64,000 nucleotides of DNA from Lichenicoccus sp965276875 (lineage in GTDB: Bacteria > Pseudomonadota > Alphaproteobacteria > Acetobacterales > Acetobacteraceae): NCBI RefSeq assembly GCF_965276875.1, contig NZ_OZ255701.1, forward strand, positions 4,154,001-4,218,000, read 5' to 3'. Shown piece after piece: positions 44,670-51,960 of the stretch. A program made the translations under genes and the position numbers. Each line of letters starts with the position of its first letter. Within the stretch, counting starts at the first letter, position 1. The notes beneath the pieces were generated by a model. It saw nothing but the letters and a program-made list of their open reading frames with translations. It had not been told where the DNA came from and did not search any database.

Positions 44670-45776
44670 TTGCGTATCCTGGTTGCCATGTCGGGCGGCG
44701 TCGACAGCTCGGTGGTGGCCGGCCTGCTCACTGAGGCCGGCCACGAGGTGGTCGGCGCCACCCTGCAGCTCCATGACCATCGCGGCGACACCCCGAAGGC
44801 GGGTGCGTGTTGCGCCGGGCGCGACATCGACGATGCACGTCGCGTGGCGGACCACATCGGCGTGGCGCATTACGTCATCGACGCCGAGCAGAGGTTTCGC
44901 GACAGCGTCATCGCCGATTTCGCCGACAGCTATGCGCGCGGCGAGACGCCGGTTCCCTGCGTGCAGTGCAACCGCGGTGTCAAGTTCACCGACCTGCTGG
45001 GCTTGGCCCGCGAGCTGGGCGCCGACGCGATGGCCACCGGGCACTATGTCCGGCGCCGGCAGACCGAAGGGGGGATCGAGCTGCACCGCGCCCGCGACGC
45101 GGAGCGCGACCAGAGCTGGTTCCTGTTCGCCACCACGGCGCGGCAGCTCGACTTCCTGCGCTTTCCGCTGGGCGAGATGGCGGACAAGGGTATCGTACGC
45201 GCGCACGCGGATCGGCTGGGCCTTGTGGTCGCGGACAAGCCAGACAGCCAGGACCTCTGCTTCGTGCCTCCGGGAGCCGGCTATGGCGATCTGGTCGAGA
45301 CCTTGCGCCCCGACATCGCCGGGGACGGCGACATCGTCGACGGCGACGGCCGCCGGCTTGGCCGCCACCAGGGCATCGCCCGCTACACAGTAGGACAGAC
45401 CCGCAGGCTGGGCATCGCTGCCAGTGTATCGGGCGCGCGCCAGCAGGTCCTCGCCATCGAGCCGGCAACCCGTCGGATTGTCATCGGTCCGCGCGACGGC
45501 GGCAGCAGGGGCGGCGGCGGCAGGCGGGGCTGGCGGCTGCGCGCGATGAACTGGCTGGTGCCGCCGCCGCACGCGGCCGGGCTGCGCTGCGCCGTGCAGT
45601 TGCGCGCCCGCGAGGCGACCCGTGCGGCCAGCATTCGCGCGACATCCGAGGGTGCCGAACTGCTGCTCGACGAGGCCGCCCTCGCGGCACCCGGGCAGGC
45701 CTGCGTTCTGTATGACGGCGCGCGCGTGCTCGGCGGCGGCTTCCTCTGCCGCGAACCCCCCGAACAGGAGGCCTGA
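44670..45776 (+). CDS. mnmA: tRNA-specific 2-thiouridylase MnmA
   Basis: A 368-residue enzyme that thiolates U34 of Lys, Glu and Gln tRNAs. The PP-loop is SGGVDSS at 8-14; Cys97 (PVPCVQCN) and Cys197 (DSQDLCFVP) are the catalytic pair that carries the persulfide. GQTRRLGIAA and the C-terminal beta barrel follow. A Gly/Arg-rich insertion (about 273-285) is unusual. The TTG at 44670 is the best start; an upstream frame overlaps the ferredoxin gene. The adjacent desulfurases are the natural sulfur donors. Confidence 0.93.
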   Translation: MRILVAMSGGVDSSVVAGLLTEAGHEVVGATLQLHDHRGDTPKAGACCAGRDIDDARRVADHIGVAHYVIDAEQRFRDSVIADFADSYARGETPVPCVQCNRGVKFTDLLGLARELGADAMATGHYVRRRQTEGGIELHRARDAERDQSWFLFATTARQLDFLRFPLGEMADKGIVRAHADRLGLVVADKPDSQDLCFVPPGAGYGDLVETLRPDIAGDGDIVDGDGRRLGRHQGIARYTVGQTRRLGIAASVSGARQQVLAIEPATRRIVIGPRDGGSRGGGGRRGWRLRAMNWLVPPPHAAGLRCAVQLRAREATRAASIRATSEGAELLLDEAALAAPGQACVLYDGARVLGGGFLCREPPEQEA

Positions 45777-45778
45777 GC

Positions 45779-46426
45779 ATGGCCGATGGCAGACTGGTGA
45801 TCGGCAACCGGCGCTACTCCTCCTGGTCGCTGCGCGGCTGGCTGGCGGTGCGGCTCGCCGACCTCGATGTCACCGAGGAGGTCATCCCGTTCAGCGACGG
45901 GCCGACCGATGCCATCCGACTAGCCACCCCGGCTGGGTTGGTGCCGGTGCTGGAGCATCGCGGGGCCGTGGTCTGGGACAGCCTGGCGATCGGTGAGTAT
46001 TGCGCCGAACTGGCACCCGGCCTGCTTCCAGATGAGCGGGTCGCGCGCGCCAGGGCACGCAGCCTGGTCGCCGAGATGCATTCGGGCTTCCGGGCGCTGC
46101 GCCTGGCGATGCCGATGAATTGCGGGCGCGATCCGCATCCGCTCAAGGACGGCATCCCCGCCGATGTCGCCGCCGACATCGCCCGCATCGACCGGATCTG
46201 GTCCGAGGCATCGGGCCGCTTCCTGATCGGCGAGGATTTCACTTTGGCCGACGTTGCGTTCGCGCCGGTGGTCTCGCGCATGATCGCCTATGCGGCGCCG
46301 CTGAGCGTGCCCGCCGCGCGCTACCGCGATGTCGTGCGCTGTCATGCGCTGATGGATGCATGGTATCAGGCCGCCGTCGCCGAGCCGTCCGAATGGCAGC
46401 TCGACCGCTATGAGGACATTGCCTGA
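45779..46426 (+). CDS. Glutathione S-transferase family protein
   Basis: A 215-residue GST. The N-terminal thioredoxin fold starts LVIGNRRYSSWSLRGWLAVRLADLDV, with the glutathione-site Ser/Tyr in RYSSWSLR. The helical domain carries FLIGEDFTLADVAFAPVVSRM, the N-capping box motif of GSTs. It resembles the YfcF-like group. It follows mnmA by two bases, so it is probably on the same transcript. Confidence 0.9.
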   Translation: MADGRLVIGNRRYSSWSLRGWLAVRLADLDVTEEVIPFSDGPTDAIRLATPAGLVPVLEHRGAVVWDSLAIGEYCAELAPGLLPDERVARARARSLVAEMHSGFRALRLAMPMNCGRDPHPLKDGIPADVAADIARIDRIWSEASGRFLIGEDFTLADVAFAPVVSRMIAYAAPLSVPAARYRDVVRCHALMDAWYQAAVAEPSEWQLDRYEDIA

Positions 46427-46437
46427 GCATCGCCATC

Positions 46438-47478
46438 GTGCTGCCGCCGCGCGAGGGGTTTTCGCCCGAAGCGGTCGGCGCCATCGGGTTGCTGGTGCAT
46501 CGTCTCAGTACCGACGCGGAGACCATCATCGGCGCGCCGCTCGCCGGCCCCGCCTTTGCCGGCCGCCGCTTCGTCGCGGCTGAAGCGGGGCGCTGGCCGC
46601 TGGTAGGGCCCGGACGCTACACGGAAGCGGTGGCGCGGGTGCTGCGCCGCCTGCGGCCGACGCGCATCGAGGTGCATAACCGGCCCGAGATCGCCCGCGG
46701 CCTGAGCAGGCGGTTTCCCGGCGTGCCGCTGACCTTGTTTCTGCATAACGATCCGCAGGCGATGCGACGCGCGCGCAGCCCTACCGCGCGTGCCTCCCTG
46801 CTGACAAGGATGCGGGTCGTCTGCGTCTCGGAGACGCTGCGGGCGCGCTTTCTTGAAGGCGTGCGTACGCCGCACACGGTTGCGGTGCTGCCCAACTGCA
46901 TCGACCTCGACGACATCCCGCCTTCGCCGCCTGCGCGCGAGCGGCTGATCCTGTTCGCCGGTCGGATGGTCGCCGACAAGGGGGCGGACGCCTTTGTCGC
47001 CGCCTGCGCGCAGGCACTGCCGCGGCTTGAGGGCTGGCGCGCGGCGATGATCGGCGCCGACCGCTTTGCGGCAGCCAGCCCGCAGACGCCGTTCCTGGCC
47101 GCCCTGCGACCGGCCGCCGAGGCCGAGGGCATCGCGCTGCTTGGCTATCTGCCGCACGCGCGTGTGCTGGAGGCGATGGCGCAAGCGGCGATCGTGGTGG
47201 TGCCGAGCCGCTGGCAGGAGCCGTTCGGCATGACCGCGCTGGAGGCGATGGCGTGTGGTGCGGCGCTGATCGTCTCCAAGCGTCCGGGTCTGCTGGAGGT
47301 GGTCGGCGACGCCGCCTTGCTGGCCGAGCCGGATCCGCCGGAGATGCTTGCCGAGACGATCGTCGGTCTCGCCGGTGACGCCGCGCTGCAACGCAGGCTG
47401 GGCGCGTTGGGGCGCGCGAGGGCGGCTTGCTTCGCGCGGCCGATCGCCCGCGCCCGCCTGGAGGCGTTGCGCGCATGA
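46438..47478 (+). CDS. Glycosyltransferase, GT4 family
   Basis: A 346-residue GT-B glycosyltransferase. RLILFAGRMVADKGADAFVAAC begins the C-terminal nucleotide-sugar domain, and VVPSRWQEPFGMTALEAMACGAALIVSKRPGLLEVVG is the EX7E-type motif of GT4. The frame contains no ATG, GTG or TTG before the GTG at 46438, yet the preceding codons (CTG AGC ATC GCC ATC) read as the expected first beta strand, SIAIVLPPREG. A CTG start at 46423, overlapping the GST stop, is therefore plausible. It probably acts in surface polysaccharide synthesis with the next gene. Confidence 0.88.
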   Translation: MLPPREGFSPEAVGAIGLLVHRLSTDAETIIGAPLAGPAFAGRRFVAAEAGRWPLVGPGRYTEAVARVLRRLRPTRIEVHNRPEIARGLSRRFPGVPLTLFLHNDPQAMRRARSPTARASLLTRMRVVCVSETLRARFLEGVRTPHTVAVLPNCIDLDDIPPSPPARERLILFAGRMVADKGADAFVAACAQALPRLEGWRAAMIGADRFAAASPQTPFLAALRPAAEAEGIALLGYLPHARVLEAMAQAAIVVVPSRWQEPFGMTALEAMACGAALIVSKRPGLLEVVGDAALLAEPDPPEMLAETIVGLAGDAALQRRLGALGRARAACFARPIARARLEALRA

Positions 47479-48761
47479 TCCGCGCGCTGGATCGCATCGG
47501 CCTGGCTGCCACCATGCTCTGCCCGATCTTTCTCGTGCATGGCCGCGCCTTCGCCGAGGCGATGATCGACACCGTCGCGATCGCCTATCTGCTGCGTTCG
47601 GCGTGGCGCGGGGACTCGGCCTGGATCCGTCAGATCTGGGTGCGGATCGCCGGTGTGTGGTGGGTTTGGCTGGTGGTCTGCTCGCTGCCGGTGGGTCGTT
47701 TGGGGCAGGGAGGGATGCACTCTTTGCTGGAGGCGCTGGCGACGCTGCGCTTCCTGGTGTTTGCCGCCGCCCTGCAAGGCTGGACTTTGCGCGAGCCGCG
47801 GCGGCGGAGGATCATGGGCTGGCTGCTGGCGGCGAGCTTCGTCTATATCGCGGCGCAGTTGCTGCTGCAGGCGGCGACCGGCTTCAACCTGTTCGGCGAT
47901 CCGCGCTTTCATGACGGCACCCTTACCGGCCCGTATGACGAGCCGCGCGCGGCCGCTCCCCTGTCGCGGCTGCTGTTCGTGGTGCTGCTGCCCGCCGCCG
48001 CTTGGGCGATGGGGCGCGGCAGGGGGGGCATCGCCGGGGCCGTCGCGGTGCTGCTCGCGGGTCTGGCGATCATGGTGCTGGCCGGCCAGCGCATGCCGCT
48101 GCTGCTGACCGGTCTCGGCCTGCTTGTAGCGGGGTTGATGCTGCGCCGGCTGCGTGTGCCGCTGCTCGCCTGCCTGCTCGCGGTACCGGCGCTGGTCGCG
48201 GCCTCTGCGGTGGTGACGCCACGCAGTTTCGGCCACCTGGTGGTGCTGTTCGAGCATCAGATGCGGCATTTCGGTGCCAGCCCCTACGGGCTGATCTACG
48301 CGCGGGCGATGGTGATTGCCGAAGACGAGCCCTGGACCGGGCGCGGCTTCGACGGGTTTCGCACCGGCTGCGCGGACCCACTCTATTTCCATGGGTTCCC
48401 GCCGCTCTCCGCAGCAAGCTCGAATGGCGGTGGGGCGGCGTTTTGCGTCCAGCATGCCCACAACCATTATCTGCAGGCGGTGACAGACTCCGGCATCCCG
48501 GGCCTGGTGCTGTTCTGTGCGATGGTGCTGGCCTGGCTGCTGGTGCTTTCGCGTGGTCTCGCGCGGCCGCAGGCGCCCATCCTGCACGCATGGCGCACCG
48601 GGCTGTTCTGCGCCGTGCTGATCCAGGAATGGCCGATCGCCTCGACCAGCGCCTTCACCAACATGCCGCTGGGTGGCTGGTTCTTCCTGCTGCTGGGGGT
48701 GGGGCTGGCGGCGACGCCGTCTTATATTGGCGGCCGAACCAGGGGTAACCTTCATGTCTGA
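47475..48761 (+). CDS. O-antigen ligase/polymerase-like (WaaL/Wzy) membrane protein
   Basis: A 428-residue polytopic membrane protein with about 10 helices. The periplasmic loop between about residues 235 and 330 contains RAMVIAEDEPWTGRGFDGFRTGC and CVQHAHNHYLQAVTDSGIPGLVLF, the HxxNxxLQ..E/DxGIPG-type motif of the O-antigen ligase/Wzy superfamily. The ATG overlaps the glycosyltransferase stop as ATGA. The substrate glycan is unknown. Confidence 0.85.
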   Translation: MIRALDRIGLAATMLCPIFLVHGRAFAEAMIDTVAIAYLLRSAWRGDSAWIRQIWVRIAGVWWVWLVVCSLPVGRLGQGGMHSLLEALATLRFLVFAAALQGWTLREPRRRRIMGWLLAASFVYIAAQLLLQAATGFNLFGDPRFHDGTLTGPYDEPRAAAPLSRLLFVVLLPAAAWAMGRGRGGIAGAVAVLLAGLAIMVLAGQRMPLLLTGLGLLVAGLMLRRLRVPLLACLLAVPALVAASAVVTPRSFGHLVVLFEHQMRHFGASPYGLIYARAMVIAEDEPWTGRGFDGFRTGCADPLYFHGFPPLSAASSNGGGAAFCVQHAHNHYLQAVTDSGIPGLVLFCAMVLAWLLVLSRGLARPQAPILHAWRTGLFCAVLIQEWPIASTSAFTNMPLGGWFFLLLGVGLAATPSYIGGRTRGNLHV

Positions 48762-49722
48762 TACCCAGTTGATCCCGGTCACCGTGCTGACCGGCTTCCT
48801 CGGCGCCGGCAAGACGACGCTGCTCAACCACATCCTCAGTGCTGAGCACGGACGCAAATATGCGGTGGTCATCAACGAGTTCGGTGAGCTCGGCGTTGAC
48901 CACGACCTCGTCGTCGATGTCGACGAGGAGGTCTTCGAGATGAACAACGGCTGCATCTGCTGCACGGTGCGCGGCGACCTGATCCGCATTCTCGGCGCAT
49001 TGATGAAGCGGCGCGGCCGTTTCGACGGGATTATCGTCGAGACCACGGGGCTCGCCGATCCGGCGCCGGTGGCGCAGACCTTCTTTGTCGACGAGGAGAT
49101 CAGGGCGCAGGCGCGGCTCGACGCGGTGGTCACCGTCGTCGATGCGCTGAACCTGAAGGCCGAGCTCGCGGACAGCCACGAGGCGCAGAACCAGATCGCG
49201 TTCGCCGACGTGATCGTGCTCAACAAGACCGACTTGGTCGATGAAGCGGGCCTTGAGGCAGTTGAGGCCGCCATTCGCGGCATCAACCGCTTGTGCGCCA
49301 TCCATCGCGCCGAGCGCGGCCGCGTCGATGTGGCATCGCTCCTCGATCAGGGCGGCTTCGATCTGGCCCGCGCATTGCAGACCGCGCCGGACTTCCTTGA
49401 CAGCGATGCGCATAGTCACGACGAGGCGGTCCAGAGCCTCTCCTTCACCGTCGAGCAGCCGCTCGACGGCAAAAAGTTCCAGGCCTGGATCGGCGCCGTG
49501 CTGGCCGAGCAGGGCGCCGATATCCTGCGCGCCAAGGGCATCCTTGCCTATGCCAAGGAGAGCCGGCGCTTCGCCTTCCAGGCAGTGCACATGATGGCCG
49601 ACGGCGACTTCATCGGGCCATGGCCGGAGGGCGAGCCACGGCATTCACGCCTGGTGCTGATCGGCCGTAACCTCAACCGGCCACGCCTGCGTCGCGGCTT
49701 CGAGGGCTGCATCGCGCAATGA
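48754..49722 (+). CDS. CobW/ZNG1 family GTP-binding metallochaperone
   Basis: A 322-residue GTPase. The P-loop is GFLGAGKT at 14-21, followed by NEFGELGVDHDLV and the metal-binding C67-I-C-C70 (NNGCICCTVRGDL). ETTGLADPAPV is Walker B and NKTDLV the guanine motif; a CobW C-terminal domain follows. COG0523 proteins deliver metals such as zinc or cobalt to client enzymes. It overlaps the gene before it by 8 bases and the WD40 gene after it as ATGA. Confidence 0.92.
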   Translation: MSDTQLIPVTVLTGFLGAGKTTLLNHILSAEHGRKYAVVINEFGELGVDHDLVVDVDEEVFEMNNGCICCTVRGDLIRILGALMKRRGRFDGIIVETTGLADPAPVAQTFFVDEEIRAQARLDAVVTVVDALNLKAELADSHEAQNQIAFADVIVLNKTDLVDEAGLEAVEAAIRGINRLCAIHRAERGRVDVASLLDQGGFDLARALQTAPDFLDSDAHSHDEAVQSLSFTVEQPLDGKKFQAWIGAVLAEQGADILRAKGILAYAKESRRFAFQAVHMMADGDFIGPWPEGEPRHSRLVLIGRNLNRPRLRRGFEGCIAQ

Positions 49723-50765
49723 CGACCGACGCGCCGCCGCGGCTCGCCGCACCAGGCAGCGCGCGGGACGCCGGCGCCTTCATCACCGCGTGCGCCGTCT
49801 CGCGCGATGGCAACCTGGCGGCGTTCGCGACCGCCGAAGGCATCGTGCACCTGGCTTGTGTGCCGACACCGCAGGACGAATGGCGGTCAGTGCAGGCGCA
49901 TGACGGTTCGGTGCTGTCGCTGGCGGTGGATGTCGGCGCATGCAGCTTTCTCACCGGCGGCGACGACAACCGGCTGTGCCGGATCGATGGGGCGGAGGTG
50001 CATGAACTCTCCCGTGGGCGCCGCTGGGTCGAGCATGTCTGTAGCGTTGTCGACGGCAAGGGTGGCTGGATCGCGAGCGCGCAGGGCAAGCAGGTGGCGT
50101 TGCGTGACGCGGCGGGTGGACTGGTGCGCGAATACGCCCATGACTCCACCGTGGCGGGCCTGGCCTTTGACGCCAAGGGAAAGCGGCTCGCGGCTGCGCA
50201 TTATGGCGGCGTGTCGCTGCGCTTCGTAGCAGTCCGTGAGGACAAGCCGCGTCTGCTCGCCTGGAAGGGCAGCCATCTGGAGGTTGCGATCCATCCCGCG
50301 GGCGAGGCGGTGGTCAGCAGCATGCAGGAGCGCGAGCTGCATGGCTGGCGTCTCGCCGATGGCCATAACATGCGCATGAGCGGCTATCCGCAGAAGACCC
50401 GTTCGCTGTCGTTCTCGCGCAATGGACGCTGGCTTGCGACATCGGGTGCCGACGCGGTCGTGCTGTGGCCGTTTTTCGGTGGCGGTCCGATGGGGCGGGA
50501 ACCCAACGAGCTGGCCGGCGTCGCAGGTGTGGTGTGTACCCGCGTGGCTTTCCATCCGCTGCATGAGATCGTGGCCGCAGGTTTTGCCGATGGCAGGGTT
50601 TTGATGGCCGAGATCGCGAATGGTCGCGCGCTTCAGATTTGCGCACCCGGGCCGGCCGCGATTTCCGCCCTTTGTTTCGCCCCAAACGGCGCCGCACTCG
50701 CCTTTGCCACCGAGGCCGGAGGCATGGCCTTGGTCGATCTTGGTGGCACGCGCACGCACGCCTGA
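49719..50765 (+). CDS. WD40 repeat protein paired with CobW
   Basis: A 348-residue beta-propeller. Repeat-like strands recur about every 40-45 residues (VQAHDGSVLSLAVDVGACSFLTGGDDNRLCRID, YAHDSTVAGLAFDAKGKRLAAAHYGGVSLRF, PQKTRSLSFSRNGRWLATSGADAVVLW, CAPGPAAISALCFAPNGAALAFATEAGG), giving about seven blades. A WD40 gene next to cobW is a recurrent alphaproteobacterial pair, which suggests a scaffold for metal delivery. The partner proteins are unknown. Confidence 0.88.
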   Translation: MTTDAPPRLAAPGSARDAGAFITACAVSRDGNLAAFATAEGIVHLACVPTPQDEWRSVQAHDGSVLSLAVDVGACSFLTGGDDNRLCRIDGAEVHELSRGRRWVEHVCSVVDGKGGWIASAQGKQVALRDAAGGLVREYAHDSTVAGLAFDAKGKRLAAAHYGGVSLRFVAVREDKPRLLAWKGSHLEVAIHPAGEAVVSSMQERELHGWRLADGHNMRMSGYPQKTRSLSFSRNGRWLATSGADAVVLWPFFGGGPMGREPNELAGVAGVVCTRVAFHPLHEIVAAGFADGRVLMAEIANGRALQICAPGPAAISALCFAPNGAALAFATEAGGMALVDLGGTRTHA

Positions 50766-50792
50766 GTTTGCAGCGCCAACACGGACTGTATT

Positions 50793-50807
50793 CGGGGTGC
50801 GGCCCCG
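50793..50807 (+). terminator. Hairpin after the WD40 gene
   Basis: CGGGG and CCCCG form a 5-base stem around TGCGG, 27 bases after the WD40 stop. An alternative stem GCGGC/GCCGC (50799-50817) overlaps it. The only T-rich stretch downstream is weak (ATTTTG), so termination is plausible but not certain. Confidence 0.35.
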
Positions 50808-50961
50808 GTGCTGCCGCTTGATCGCATTTTGCGTAAATCTCAAAAGCTGGATAACATAACGACATCGCACTGAATCGTGCGGATACCCAAAACTGTAGTG
50901 GTGTATTACATCTCCTCCATTGCATGATGGTCCCATTGAAACCGAGCATAAGGACCTCGCC

Positions 50962-51918
50962 ATGCTATTCCATCGCACCCCGCCACTGCGTGATCCGCAG
51001 GAACTCTCGTCCATGGCAGCGCCGCGCGCCGCGCGCGATATCGCCCTGTTGCGGTTCGAGCACCTTGATGTCGAATACGAGGAGGCGCTGCGCACCTGCT
51101 GGTCCTATGCGCTGCTCGGTCGCAGCGGTGGCCGCGCAACCAGCTCGTTGCTGTCCGACATCCAGGAACTGCAGGCCAATCTGGGCGCGCTGCACGAGGC
51201 GCAGCTGCGGGAGGGAGCGGACCTAATTCGTTACTTTGTTGTCGGATCCAGGATCCCGACCGTCTATAATCTCGGTGGCGACATCGTCTTTTTCGCGGAC
51301 CGCATCCGCGCCGGGGACCGCGAGGCGATGCGCGCCTATGCTCATCAGTGTATCGACGTCATTTACGCAAACCATGTCTCGTTCGGTCTGCCGGTCATCA
51401 GCATCGCGCTAGTGCAAGGTGATGCGCTGGGCGGTGGCTTCGAGAACGCACTTTCCCATGACGTTATTGTAGCGGAACGTTCCGCTCGACTCGGATTGCC
51501 TGAGATCCTGTTCAACCTGTTTCCCGGAATGGGCGCGTACAGCTTTCTGTCACGACGCATCGGCGCCCCCGCCGCCGAGGCGATGATCATGTCCGGCAAC
51601 CTGTATAGCGCCTCCGAGCTGCACGCGATGGGCATCGTCGACGTGCTCGCCGAGGATGGCCAGGGCGAGGCCGCCACGCGCGACTACATCGAGCGCACCA
51701 CGCGCAAGTTCAACGCGCATCATGCGCTGTGCCGTACCCGCCGGCAGATCAATCCGGTCACCCTCGATGAGCTGCGTCGGGTTGTCGAAATCTGGGTCGA
51801 GACCGCGATGACGGTCACCGAGCCCGACCTGCGTAAGATGGAACGCCTGGCGATGGCCCAGAGCCGCAGGCTGCGTCCGGCGCAAGCCTCCCACGTACCC
51901 CTTTTGGCCGCCGAGTAG
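50962..51918 (+). CDS. rpfF: RpfF-like DSF (diffusible signal factor) synthase
   Basis: A 318-residue crotonase-fold protein. It matches RpfF rather than a catabolic enoyl-CoA hydratase: TVYNLGGDIVFFADRIRAGDREAM, SIALVQGDALGGGFENALSHDVIVAE, LGLPEILFNLFPGMGAYSFLSRRIG, MSGNLYSASELHAMGIVD and the C-terminal EIWVETAMTVTEPDLRKMERLAMAQSRR. The catalytic pair is Glu161 and Glu181, 20 residues apart, as in Xanthomonas RpfF (141/161). RpfF makes cis-2-unsaturated fatty-acid signals from acyl-ACP by dehydration and thioesterase steps. The ATG at 50962 has AGGA 7 bases upstream; a farther start adds 14 residues. It converges on the rpfC-like gene. Confidence 0.9.
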   Translation: MLFHRTPPLRDPQELSSMAAPRAARDIALLRFEHLDVEYEEALRTCWSYALLGRSGGRATSSLLSDIQELQANLGALHEAQLREGADLIRYFVVGSRIPTVYNLGGDIVFFADRIRAGDREAMRAYAHQCIDVIYANHVSFGLPVISIALVQGDALGGGFENALSHDVIVAERSARLGLPEILFNLFPGMGAYSFLSRRIGAPAAEAMIMSGNLYSASELHAMGIVDVLAEDGQGEAATRDYIERTTRKFNAHHALCRTRRQINPVTLDELRRVVEIWVETAMTVTEPDLRKMERLAMAQSRRLRPAQASHVPLLAAE

Positions 51919-51942
51919 GAGCGCGTCGTTGCTTGCGCGTGG

Positions 51943-51958
51943 CCGACCCGCCTGTCGG
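51943..51958. terminator. Hairpin between convergent rpfF and rpfC-like genes
   Basis: CCGAC and GTCGG pair around CCGCCT in the 42-base gap between the two convergent stops. It is placed to act as a bidirectional stop, but no T-tract follows on either strand. Confidence 0.35.
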
Positions 51959-51960
51959 GA

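Noticed and set aside
50920..51918. Ordinary enoyl-CoA hydratase/crotonase for fatty-acid oxidation
   Set aside because: The NLFPGMGAYSF stretch, the C-terminal EIWVETAM...RSRR-type ending, the 20-residue Glu spacing and the adjacent RpfC-like kinase all point to RpfF instead.
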